Shown here piece after piece: positions 1-5,447 of a DNA stretch of 6,701 bases. The position numbers and the translations under genes were made by a program. The stretch is from Nitrososphaeraceae archaeon (GTDB lineage: Archaea; Thermoproteota; Nitrososphaeria; Nitrososphaerales; Nitrososphaeraceae), in the NCBI GenBank assembly GCA_025936955.1, contig JAICSL010000094.1:1-6701 (forward strand), written 5' to 3'. The notes beneath the pieces are model-generated. The model saw only the letters and a list, made by a program, of their open reading frames with translations. It made no database searches and was not told the DNA's origin. The number at the start of each line of letters is the position of its first letter. The first letter of the stretch is position 1.

Positions 1-432
1 GAAAGACTATCAAACAAGATGATGCATTTCGGAAAGAGATACGCAAAAAATACGGGAAGAATGGGGGGAAAAAAGGCAAGACTTTTGAAAGTCATTCAGA
101 CTGCGCTAGACATAATCCATCTGGAAACAGGAAGGAATCCAGTTGAATTGTTGATAAGGGCAATAGAAAACGCATCTCCAACTGAGGATACTACTCGAAT
201 TGTCTATGGAGGTGTCGTTTATCACGTATCAGTCGATGTTGCGCCACTACGTAGAGTGGACCTTGCTCTTAGGTTCATCGCAGAAGGTGTAAGGGAATCT
301 ACTTACTCTAATGTCCAAATAATCGAAGAAGCTCTGGCTAAAGAAATCGTACTGGCTGCAAATAATGATATGGCTAGTCACGCTATTAAGAAAAAGAATG
401 AGCAGGAGCGTATTGCGATGGCTTCTCGTTAA
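1..432 (+). CDS. rps7: 30S ribosomal protein S7, archaeal type (5' end missing)
   Basis: This is a structural protein of the small ribosomal subunit; S7 nucleates folding of the 16S rRNA 3' major domain and lies near the E site and mRNA exit. The frame is open from base 1, so the gene starts before the window. The 143 visible residues cover the conserved core and C-terminus. Recognisable family stretches are NPVELLIRAIENASPTEDTT, GGVVYHVSVDVAPLRR with the following VDLALR, and the terminal NDMASHAIKKKNEQERIAMASR-like end, where the closing RIAMASR is typical of archaeal and eukaryotic S7/S5. Archaeal S7 is usually about 190-215 residues, so roughly 50-70 N-terminal residues are missing. The internal ATGs at 19 and 22 lie inside conserved sequence and are not starts. 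The upstream gene is often rps12 in archaea, but it is not visible here. Identification is secure. Confidence 0.96.
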   Translation, partial: ERLSNKMMHFGKRYAKNTGRMGGKKARLLKVIQTALDIIHLETGRNPVELLIRAIENASPTEDTTRIVYGGVVYHVSVDVAPLRRVDLALRFIAEGVRESTYSNVQIIEEALAKEIVLAANNDMASHAIKKKNEQERIAMASR

Positions 433-437
433 CCTTA

Positions 438-442
438 TTTTT
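438..442 (+). terminator. T5 tract after rps7, possible archaeal terminator
   Basis: A run of five T residues lies six bases after the rps7 stop codon. Archaeal RNA polymerase can terminate at short oligo-T tracts without a hairpin, so this could end the ribosomal-protein transcript. The tract is short and there is no second T run, so the call is weak. Confidence 0.25.
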
Positions 443-454
443 CGAGTTCTAAGG

Positions 455-467
455 ATCATATTATGAT
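455..467. repeat. 13-base dyad ATCATA-T-TATGAT in the rps7 downstream spacer
   Basis: Bases 455-460 (ATCATA) and 462-467 (TATGAT) are perfect inverted repeats around a single T. The spacing is too tight for an RNA hairpin but suits a DNA dyad for a small dimeric regulator. It lies about 90 bases before the next gene, and AT-rich sequence gives such dyads by chance, so function is unproven. Confidence 0.25.
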
Positions 468-525
468 ATATGGCTCTACAAATGGAGAATCCGAAGTGTA
501 TTATGCTTTTGATAATCACAATAAC

Positions 526-538
526 TTAGATAATTAAA
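526..538 (+). promoter_or_regulatory. TATA-like element before the unknown 375-codon gene
   Basis: An AT-rich block (TTAGATAATTAAA) is centred about 20-24 bases before the ATG at 553. Archaeal TATA boxes sit about 26 bases before the transcription start, so this could drive a leaderless or nearly leaderless transcript. The spacing is slightly short and no clear purine-rich BRE precedes it. Confidence 0.3.
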
Positions 539-552
539 AGCCCAGTATTGTC

Positions 553-1680
553 ATGAGCAGTAAAGACGGATTAATATTTGCAAAAGAAGCTTTGTTGACT
601 ACTAGTGCAGGTAAACAGATGATTCGTCAGAGGATAATCCAAGGAAGAGGGTATAAACAATTTATAAAATACAAAGAAAGGACCGAACAAGAGTTTCCTA
701 AATTCGTAAAAAGATTGGTGTATTCATTGAATGATCGGATTATGTCTGATGTGGATTCATATAATACAATAAGTAAGTTTGCAGAGGAGATGCACTCTTC
801 GGACCTATTCTTAAATCAACAAAAAATAGTGGAAATAAAATCAAGATTATCTGATGTTAAAGTGCTCACAGATCGTGTTTCTAGGATTCTAGATTCCAAT
901 TTTGTCAAAATGACAATCCCAGTTCTTTATGCTTTGTTCGAGGGTGCTTCAAAATATCAAAGAAAAAATATTTCTGATGAAATTAGCAGATCAATTATTG
1001 ACGGACATATTATTGCAATCGATCTTAGTGAACCCATGGATAGAGTTATGGATAAGGATGAAGATTTTGACTATCTCGATGATTATAAATTACTTAATCC
1101 ATATATTCTCCAGCTAGCAAGAGAAAATATTGCACGAGGAGGTGATCCTGTATTACAGGCATTTGAGGAGGGTTTCAACGACGCAAGAATTGGCCAATTT
1201 GTCGATATTCAATTGAAAAAGACACCCACAGAGATTAACGATGAGAACATGAGTAAATGTTACAAGAAATATCGTGCAGTGATGGGAACAGCTGGTAGAA
1301 ATATGGCCTTAAATCAGAGGCCTCTATCGGAAATCTTTAGTTTGGGTATGGCAAAGGCAAGTGAATGCGTTGGTTGCGGAAATGAGATAGAGGACGCCAT
1401 AAAAAATCAGTCTTTAAAAGTTCCATCTTGGCCTCTATACTATTCAATGACTACTGGTGAAGTCCGAAAAGGCTTTGAGCTTACAATGAAAAAGAGCGGG
1501 ATCTACTTAGAAGATGCAAAGCTAGCATTATCAATGCTTCCTGATGATTTTGAGCTAAAACCATTTCTCGAATTCCTTTTTCTGACCATACAGCATTATA
1601 ATCAATATTGGTTCCGTCAATTGAATTCGTCGGGATTGTTTGATCGCTTTCAAAAGAGCATCGATGTCATATTAAAGTAG
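553..1680 (+). CDS. Conserved-looking protein of unknown function, 375 residues
   Basis: I do not recognise this protein. An in-frame TAA at 535 makes the ATG at 553 the first ATG available. The product appears soluble: no signal peptide or clear transmembrane segment is visible. The N-terminal 60 residues are basic (RQRIIQGRGYKQF, KYKER). A long, probably helical region follows, then a hydrophobic patch (VKMTIPVLYALFEGASKYQ, about 118-136), an acidic patch (DKDEDFDYLDDY, 167-178) and one CVGCG knuckle at 272-276. C236 is the only other cysteine, so a complete four-cysteine zinc site is not evident within one chain. The C-terminal part (about 335-355) is rich in F, L, Y and W. TSAGK near residue 17 resembles but does not match a Walker A motif. 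It sits 35 bases before rfcL in the same orientation, so a link to DNA replication or translation is possible but only by position. Codon use and AT content resemble those of its neighbours. Confidence 0.85.
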   Translation: MSSKDGLIFAKEALLTTSAGKQMIRQRIIQGRGYKQFIKYKERTEQEFPKFVKRLVYSLNDRIMSDVDSYNTISKFAEEMHSSDLFLNQQKIVEIKSRLSDVKVLTDRVSRILDSNFVKMTIPVLYALFEGASKYQRKNISDEISRSIIDGHIIAIDLSEPMDRVMDKDEDFDYLDDYKLLNPYILQLARENIARGGDPVLQAFEEGFNDARIGQFVDIQLKKTPTEINDENMSKCYKKYRAVMGTAGRNMALNQRPLSEIFSLGMAKASECVGCGNEIEDAIKNQSLKVPSWPLYYSMTTGEVRKGFELTMKKSGIYLEDAKLALSMLPDDFELKPFLEFLFLTIQHYNQYWFRQLNSSGLFDRFQKSIDVILK

Positions 1681-1690
1681 TAAGAAAATC

Positions 1691-1703
1691 ATTATTAATT
1701 AAT
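1691..1703 (+). promoter_or_regulatory. TATA-like element before rfcL
   Basis: The block ATTATTAATTAAT fills much of the 35-base gap between the unknown gene and rfcL. Its centre is about 28 bases before the ATG at 1725 and about 19 before the ATG at 1716. If it is a working TATA box, it would give a leaderless rfcL transcript starting near the second ATG, which also matches the family N-terminus. Read-through from the upstream gene is equally possible. Confidence 0.3.
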
Positions 1704-1715
1704 CTCAAGATATCA

Positions 1716-2960
1716 ATGAATGCTATGTGGTCCGAAATATATCGACCGACAACCGTTAAACAATTAGTTGGAAATGAGGATAGCCGTCTAGAAATTATCA
1801 GATGGTTATCAACATGGGTTAGTGGCTGTAAGCCTTTACTTCTAATTGGTCCTCCTGGGACAGGCAAGACGTCTTTAGTACACGCTCTAGCACATGAGTT
1901 TGACTTCGATTTAATAGAAATGAATGCCAGCGATACAAGAAGCAGAATTGGACTGGAAGCCCGTATTATTCCAATGCTACAAAATAAAAGTTTAAGCGGA
2001 AAAAAAATGCTGTTATTTCTAGACGAAATAGATGGGATTTCTAGCAGAGAGGATACTGGCGGAATAGATTTCTTATTAGACATAATGCAGGAGTCAAACG
2101 TCCCAATCATTATGGCGGCAAACTCTAAAAATATGAGAATAAAGGGGCTATTTAAGATATGCCGTGTTATAGAATTCGATTCGGTTAGTCCAGTATTAAT
2201 GATGATCCTTTTAGATTATGTTTTAATGCGAGAGAAGAAGGATTTGACTAAACAAGAAAAAATTTCTGTAGTTAAAAATAGTCTGGGTGATGTAAGAGCT
2301 TTATTGAACAATGCACAGTCGAAAGTTGGCGGTTATGAATCAACTAGAGAACCCAGTCATAAGATCGATATCGCAGATTCGATAAATGGTTTTTTTTCTT
2401 CTAATTCGTTTATCCAGGCAAAGAAGTTTTTATCATTGGGAGATATTAATTACTTAGATCCCCGTTATGGGATGTCAAACGAAGAAAGAAGAAAGGATAT
2501 GATTAATGCTTTGTTTTCCAGTATTGTCAGTACACCACTACATCCTGATAATTTGGCAGATCTGCTCGATATACTTTCAAAAATAGATTTAATTGTAGGA
2601 CGCATTGGAAAAAAGAGGTACTGGCGCCTTTTAAAATATATCGAAGATATTCTATCACATAATCTATTTGAAAAATCGTATAATAAAGGGATAAAATATC
2701 ATCAATATAGTATGATTTGGCCAGCTTTGGGGCCAATTTTGGCTAGAGGACTATCGCTCAAGAAATTATTATTGGAACTTGCACACATAACCCATACGTC
2801 AAGGAGTATTTTTGGTTCAATGTATATGCCTTATATTATTCGATTTATGATAGATAAAAAAATAGATCCAGAAGAAATTATAACATTTTCTAACTTAGAT
2901 GAAAATGCAACTCAGGTAATCGCGAAAGAGATGATTAGGATGAGGAAACTATATGAATGA
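1716..2960 (+). CDS. rfcL: Replication factor C large subunit (clamp loader)
   Basis: RfcL joins small RFC subunits to form the archaeal clamp loader, which uses ATP to open the PCNA ring and place it on primed DNA. The protein has 414 residues from the first ATG. An N-terminal WSEIYRP (RFC box II-like) is followed by Walker A GPPGTGKT (45-52), RFC box NASDTRS (70-76), Walker B LLFLDEID (99-106), a sensor-1 asparagine in AANS (about 136) and sensor-2 GDVRALLN (191-198, Arg194). The rest would be the collar domain and a C-terminal helical region. Family members often begin directly at MW, so the ATG at 1725 is a good alternative start. No PCNA-interacting QxxLxxFF-like box is visible at the C-terminus, which ends RMRKLYE; the large subunits of several euryarchaea carry one. 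The gene overlaps the next by eight bases. No small-subunit gene (rfcS) is in the window. Homopolymers A8 (1999-2006) and T8 (2390-2397) keep the frame. Confidence 0.95.
   Translation: MNAMWSEIYRPTTVKQLVGNEDSRLEIIRWLSTWVSGCKPLLLIGPPGTGKTSLVHALAHEFDFDLIEMNASDTRSRIGLEARIIPMLQNKSLSGKKMLLFLDEIDGISSREDTGGIDFLLDIMQESNVPIIMAANSKNMRIKGLFKICRVIEFDSVSPVLMMILLDYVLMREKKDLTKQEKISVVKNSLGDVRALLNNAQSKVGGYESTREPSHKIDIADSINGFFSSNSFIQAKKFLSLGDINYLDPRYGMSNEERRKDMINALFSSIVSTPLHPDNLADLLDILSKIDLIVGRIGKKRYWRLLKYIEDILSHNLFEKSYNKGIKYHQYSMIWPALGPILARGLSLKKLLLELAHITHTSRSIFGSMYMPYIIRFMIDKKIDPEEIITFSNLDENATQVIAKEMIRMRKLYE
2942..2945 (+). promoter_or_regulatory. GAGG ribosome-binding site for the overlapping zinc-protein gene
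   Basis: GAGG lies seven bases before the ATG at 2953, inside the 3' end of rfcL. It matches the anti-Shine-Dalgarno CCUC core. Together with the ATGAATGA overlap it supports re-initiation or coupled translation, and it supports 2953 as the true start. Confidence 0.45.
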
Positions 2961-3351
2961 AAAGCCGCCTGATTGGATAAAGATCCTAGTAAAGCATAAC
3001 GGTAAATGTAATTTGTGTCAGAAAGAAATCTTTTCTGGGGAGTATGCATTTTGGTCCAAAATGTCAAAATGCATTAGGCATATACAATGTAACGATGAAA
3101 AGAAAATAGACGTAAAAAACAGTTCACCCGAAACTTCACATCTATCTTTACAAATACCTCCTGTGAAGTGCTTTATTTGTGAGGAATCTGTTACCCGGAT
3201 GGGTCGGGAGTCCGTAGACCATACTGGTACACGGTTGATTTATGACAAAGTATGTATTTGCAATACCTGCCAAACTAATCCTAAAGTTTACGAGATGTAT
3301 CAGAGTCAATTTCTCAAAAAGCTGCAGAAACTTGCAAAGGTTAAAATCTAA
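2953..3351 (+). CDS. Small protein with two putative zinc-binding modules
   Basis: The product has 132 residues and no family name that I can assign. Two cysteine clusters are evident. The first is C19-x2-C22-x20-H43-x2-C46, with the segment IFSGEYAFWSK between the pairs; this C-C-H-C layout resembles PARP-type or related nucleic-acid-binding zinc fingers. The second is C73-x2-C76-x26-C103-x2-C106, a ribbon-like four-cysteine set, with C101 and C40 as extra cysteines. The tail (KKLQKLAKVKI) is basic. No membrane segment or signal peptide is seen. The gene overlaps rfcL by eight bases (ATGAATGA), so the two are almost surely transcribed together and probably translationally coupled. A role in nucleic-acid binding near replication is an inference from zinc motifs, basic tail and context, not a demonstrated function. 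Confidence 0.85.
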   Translation: MNEKPPDWIKILVKHNGKCNLCQKEIFSGEYAFWSKMSKCIRHIQCNDEKKIDVKNSSPETSHLSLQIPPVKCFICEESVTRMGRESVDHTGTRLIYDKVCICNTCQTNPKVYEMYQSQFLKKLQKLAKVKI

Positions 3352-3373
3352 ACAAATCATAAAATCTTCAAGT

Positions 3374-3586
3374 ATGTCAAGTGAATACGAACAGAATGTG
3401 GGAAAGCTACTGGCCGACAAAAAGACAAGACTGGAAGAACTCATGAAGAGTCCTTCAACTAATAAAATAGAGAAGGAATCTATAACTTCTGAGATAGAAA
3501 CCCTTCAATCATTGTTTGAAAACTACAATCTTGGAATGAACTATTTTCGTAGAGCTAGAGGAGGAAGAACTGGATTAAGGGAATAA
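3374..3586 (+). CDS. Small charged helical protein, 70 residues, unknown function
   Basis: The reading frame extends upstream to 3242, but that part overlaps the zinc-protein gene in another frame and looks like a shadow; the ATG at 3374, 22 bases after the preceding stop, is the likely start. From there the protein is rich in Glu, Lys and Leu, with heptad-like spacing at about residues 8-24 (VGKLLADKKTRLEELM) and 31-50 (KIEKESITSEIETLQSLFEN). These are separated by a SPSTN turn, so a short helical hairpin or coiled coil is likely. The C-terminal YFRRARGGRTGLRE is arginine- and glycine-rich and could contact nucleic acid or ribosomal RNA. No cysteines are present and no family is recognised. 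Spacing suggests it is the last gene of the rfcL transcript. There is no convincing Shine-Dalgarno sequence before it. Confidence 0.7.
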   Translation: MSSEYEQNVGKLLADKKTRLEELMKSPSTNKIEKESITSEIETLQSLFENYNLGMNYFRRARGGRTGLRE

Positions 3587-3588
3587 AT

Positions 3589-3614
3589 TTGTCATTGTGG
3601 TATCCCAATGATAA
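3589..3614 (+). repeat. Hairpin directly after the 70-codon gene
   Basis: Bases 3589-3597 (TTGTCATTG) pair with 3606-3614 (CAATGATAA) as a nine-pair stem with one G-U wobble. The eight-base loop TGGTATCC could add two inner G-C pairs. It starts three bases after the stop codon at 3584-3586. No T run follows, so it is not a standard intrinsic terminator. It may instead mark or protect the 3' end of the rfcL-group mRNA. Confidence 0.5.
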
Positions 3615-3849
3615 CAGGAAGTATCTAATAATAGAATGATTTTAAAGTAGCCTGTATCAACGAATGAAAAATTAGACCTGGTTATGTATAAAACATGATG
3701 TAACAGTAGGATTATCGAATCGAGTACCCCCAGAGGATTCCAACGATCGAATTTAATTTGATAAGACGACTATATATGATCGCTCTTTGAAACAGGATAA
3801 TTTAGCTGTAATGAATTTATTAGCCTTTCCCAGTTTAACATGCACTGCC
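3615..3849 (+). promoter_or_regulatory. Spacer with candidate promoters for the carboxylase genes
   Basis: No gene or tRNA is evident between the hairpin and the carboxyltransferase. Three TATA-like elements are visible: TATAAAAC (3687-3694), TTTAATTT preceded by purine-containing GATCGA (3752-3759), and TATATAT (3771-3777). With the usual spacing of about 26 bases they predict transcription starts near 3715, 3782 and 3800. The last two would give a short leader before the ATG at 3811 or a leader of about 50-70 bases before 3850. The sequence alone does not decide which is used. A change of function from replication to carbon metabolism across this spacer supports a new transcription unit here. 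Confidence 0.45.
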
Positions 3850-5391
3850 ATGCATGATGAGAAAATTAAAACACTGAATCATATAAAAGAATTGGCCGAG
3901 TCTGGGGGAGGTAAGGAAAGGATTGAAGCTCAACATTCAAAAGGGAAGCTGACAGCAAGAGAAAGAATTGATCTTCTTGTAGATGAGGGTACATTTATAG
4001 AAATCGATAAATATGTAACCCACAGAAGCGAAGATACCAGTACTACGAAATATTACGGTGATGGTCTAGTGACAGGTTTCGGAACGGTGAATGGCCGTCG
4101 AGTCTTTATTTATGTTTATGACTTTACAGTTTTAGGCGGTTCGCTAGGTGAAATGGCGGCAAGAAAAATTGTAAAGATTATGGATCATGCGATTAGAACA
4201 GGAGCTCCAGTTATTGGCATCCTTGACTCTGGAGGTGCAAGAATTCAGGAAGGGGTGATGAGCCTTGATGGATATGGAGAAATTTTCTTTAGAAACACAA
4301 TGGCCTCTGGAGTTGTCCCACAGATTACTGCAAGTATGGGACCTTGCGCTGGCGGAGCCGTATATTCTCCTGCAATGACCGATTTTGTTATAATGGTAGA
4401 AAATATAGGTCAAATGTTTGTAACCGGGCCGGAAGTAGTCAAGGAAGTGTTAAGTCAGGAAGTCTCCTTTGAAGATTTGGGGGGGGCCAAAACACATGCG
4501 ACAAAATCCGGCGTTGCCCATTTTGTAGCCAAAAATGAATATGATTGTATGGATACAATAAAGAGATTGTTATCGTACCTTCCTCAGAACAACTCTGATG
4601 AATCTCCTGTAATTGAAGGTACCGATGCTCCGAACAGGATTGATGCGAATATGGTAAACTTACTTCCCGAAAATCCATATCAAGGATATGATATGAAAGA
4701 AATAATCAAATCAATAGTTGACAATGGTCAATTTTTAGAAGTTCACGAATTATTTGCTGAAAATATAGTTGTTGGTTTTGCAAGAATGGCTGGAAGATCT
4801 GTGGGGATAATTGCTAATCAGCCAATGTATCTCGCAGGTGCGTTGGATATAAATTCTTCAGATAAGGCAGCTAGATTTATTAGATTTTGCGATGCATTTA
4901 ATATTCCAATTGTCACCTTCGTAGATACCCCGGGCTATCTTCCAGGAAGAGATCAGGAACATAACGGTATTATCAGACATGGTAGCAAGCTTTTGTTTGC
5001 ATATTGTGAGGCGACAGTTCCTAAAGTTACATGTATTATTGGTAAAGCTTACGGCGGAGCTTATATAGCAATGGGTAGCAAAAATCTCCGAGCAGATGTG
5101 AACTATGCCTGGCCGACAGCAGAGATTGCTGTCCTTGGACCGGAAGCAGCTATTACAATAATACATCGTAGAGACTTAAAACAATCAGCTGATGCAATAA
5201 CAACCAAAAAGAAACTTGCAAAAGAGTATCGTGATAAGTTTGCTAATCCATATATAGCTGCAGAGAAAGGTGGCATAGATTTAGTAATAGATCCGTTGGA
5301 AACTAGGCCTATGATAATTAGTGCCTTGGAAGCTTTGGCAAGCAAAAAAGAAGGGCGACCATGGAAGAAACATGGAAATATGAACCTGTAA
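3850..5391 (+). CDS. pccB: Acetyl-/propionyl-CoA carboxylase, carboxyltransferase (beta) subunit
   Basis: This subunit moves the carboxyl group from carboxybiotin to acetyl-CoA and/or propionyl-CoA, giving malonyl-CoA or methylmalonyl-CoA in the cytoplasm. From the ATG at 3850 it has 513 residues, the family's normal length. That start gives the usual N-terminus (MHDEKIKTL, then QHSKGKLTARERIDLL); the frame also offers ATG 3811 and TTG 3787, which add 13 or 21 residues unlike the family. Two crotonase-fold domains are present. In the N-domain, LDSGGARIQEG and GPCAGGAVYSPA (about 164-175) supply acyl-CoA binding and an oxyanion hole. In the C-domain, VDTPGYLPGRDQEHNGIIRH, KAYGGAYIAMGSK (399-411) and YAWPTAEIAVLGPEAA form the biotin side and second oxyanion hole. 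Ile406 occupies the position equal to Asp422 of Streptomyces PccB and Ile420 of AccB, favouring acetyl-CoA use or dual specificity. In 3-hydroxypropionate/4-hydroxybutyrate autotrophs one enzyme does both carboxylations. The biotin carboxylase gene follows after 56 bases. Confidence 0.94.
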   Translation: MHDEKIKTLNHIKELAESGGGKERIEAQHSKGKLTARERIDLLVDEGTFIEIDKYVTHRSEDTSTTKYYGDGLVTGFGTVNGRRVFIYVYDFTVLGGSLGEMAARKIVKIMDHAIRTGAPVIGILDSGGARIQEGVMSLDGYGEIFFRNTMASGVVPQITASMGPCAGGAVYSPAMTDFVIMVENIGQMFVTGPEVVKEVLSQEVSFEDLGGAKTHATKSGVAHFVAKNEYDCMDTIKRLLSYLPQNNSDESPVIEGTDAPNRIDANMVNLLPENPYQGYDMKEIIKSIVDNGQFLEVHELFAENIVVGFARMAGRSVGIIANQPMYLAGALDINSSDKAARFIRFCDAFNIPIVTFVDTPGYLPGRDQEHNGIIRHGSKLLFAYCEATVPKVTCIIGKAYGGAYIAMGSKNLRADVNYAWPTAEIAVLGPEAAITIIHRRDLKQSADAITTKKKLAKEYRDKFANPYIAAEKGGIDLVIDPLETRPMIISALEALASKKEGRPWKKHGNMNL

Positions 5392-5419
5392 GTTATGTGA
5401 TGATGATATATACAACACA

Positions 5420-5429
5420 GATATAATAG
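5420..5429 (+). promoter_or_regulatory. TATA-like element before accC
   Basis: GATATAATAG is centred about 24 bases before the accC ATG, the spacing expected of an archaeal TATA box driving a leaderless transcript. A second AT stretch, GATATATAC, lies at 5405-5413. Transcription through from pccB is also likely, so this would be at most an additional internal promoter. Confidence 0.3.
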
Positions 5430-5447
5430 ATTTGGTAGTGATGTTGA

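Noticed and set aside
247..519. Minus-strand open frame of 90 codons across the rps7 end
   Set aside because: It lies opposite a highly conserved ribosomal gene and has a composition typical of an antisense shadow. The same reasoning removes the minus-strand frames within rfcL, pccB and accC.
601..618. TSAGK segment of the unknown protein as a nucleotide-binding P-loop
   Set aside because: It lacks the GxxxxGK[ST] pattern, and no Walker B partner is evident.
1667..2110. Minus-strand open frame of 147 codons opposite the start of rfcL
   Set aside because: It mirrors the conserved RfcL ATPase motifs, and its Ser/Ile/Leu-rich translation shows no domain of its own.
3242..3373. Upstream 44-codon extension of the 70-residue gene frame
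   Set aside because: It overlaps the cysteine-rich coding sequence in another frame. It reads as a basic shadow without family character, and a proper ATG lies in the gap after the zinc gene.
3615..3786. Possible tRNA or small structured RNA in the spacer
   Set aside because: No acceptor/T-arm pairing or GTTCRA-type T-loop could be found. Only short AT-rich inverted repeats are present.
4479..4486. G8 run in the carboxyltransferase gene as a possible frameshift site
   Set aside because: Translation passes through the run as Asp-Leu-Gly-Gly-Ala and continues with conserved family sequence on both sides, so the frame is correct.
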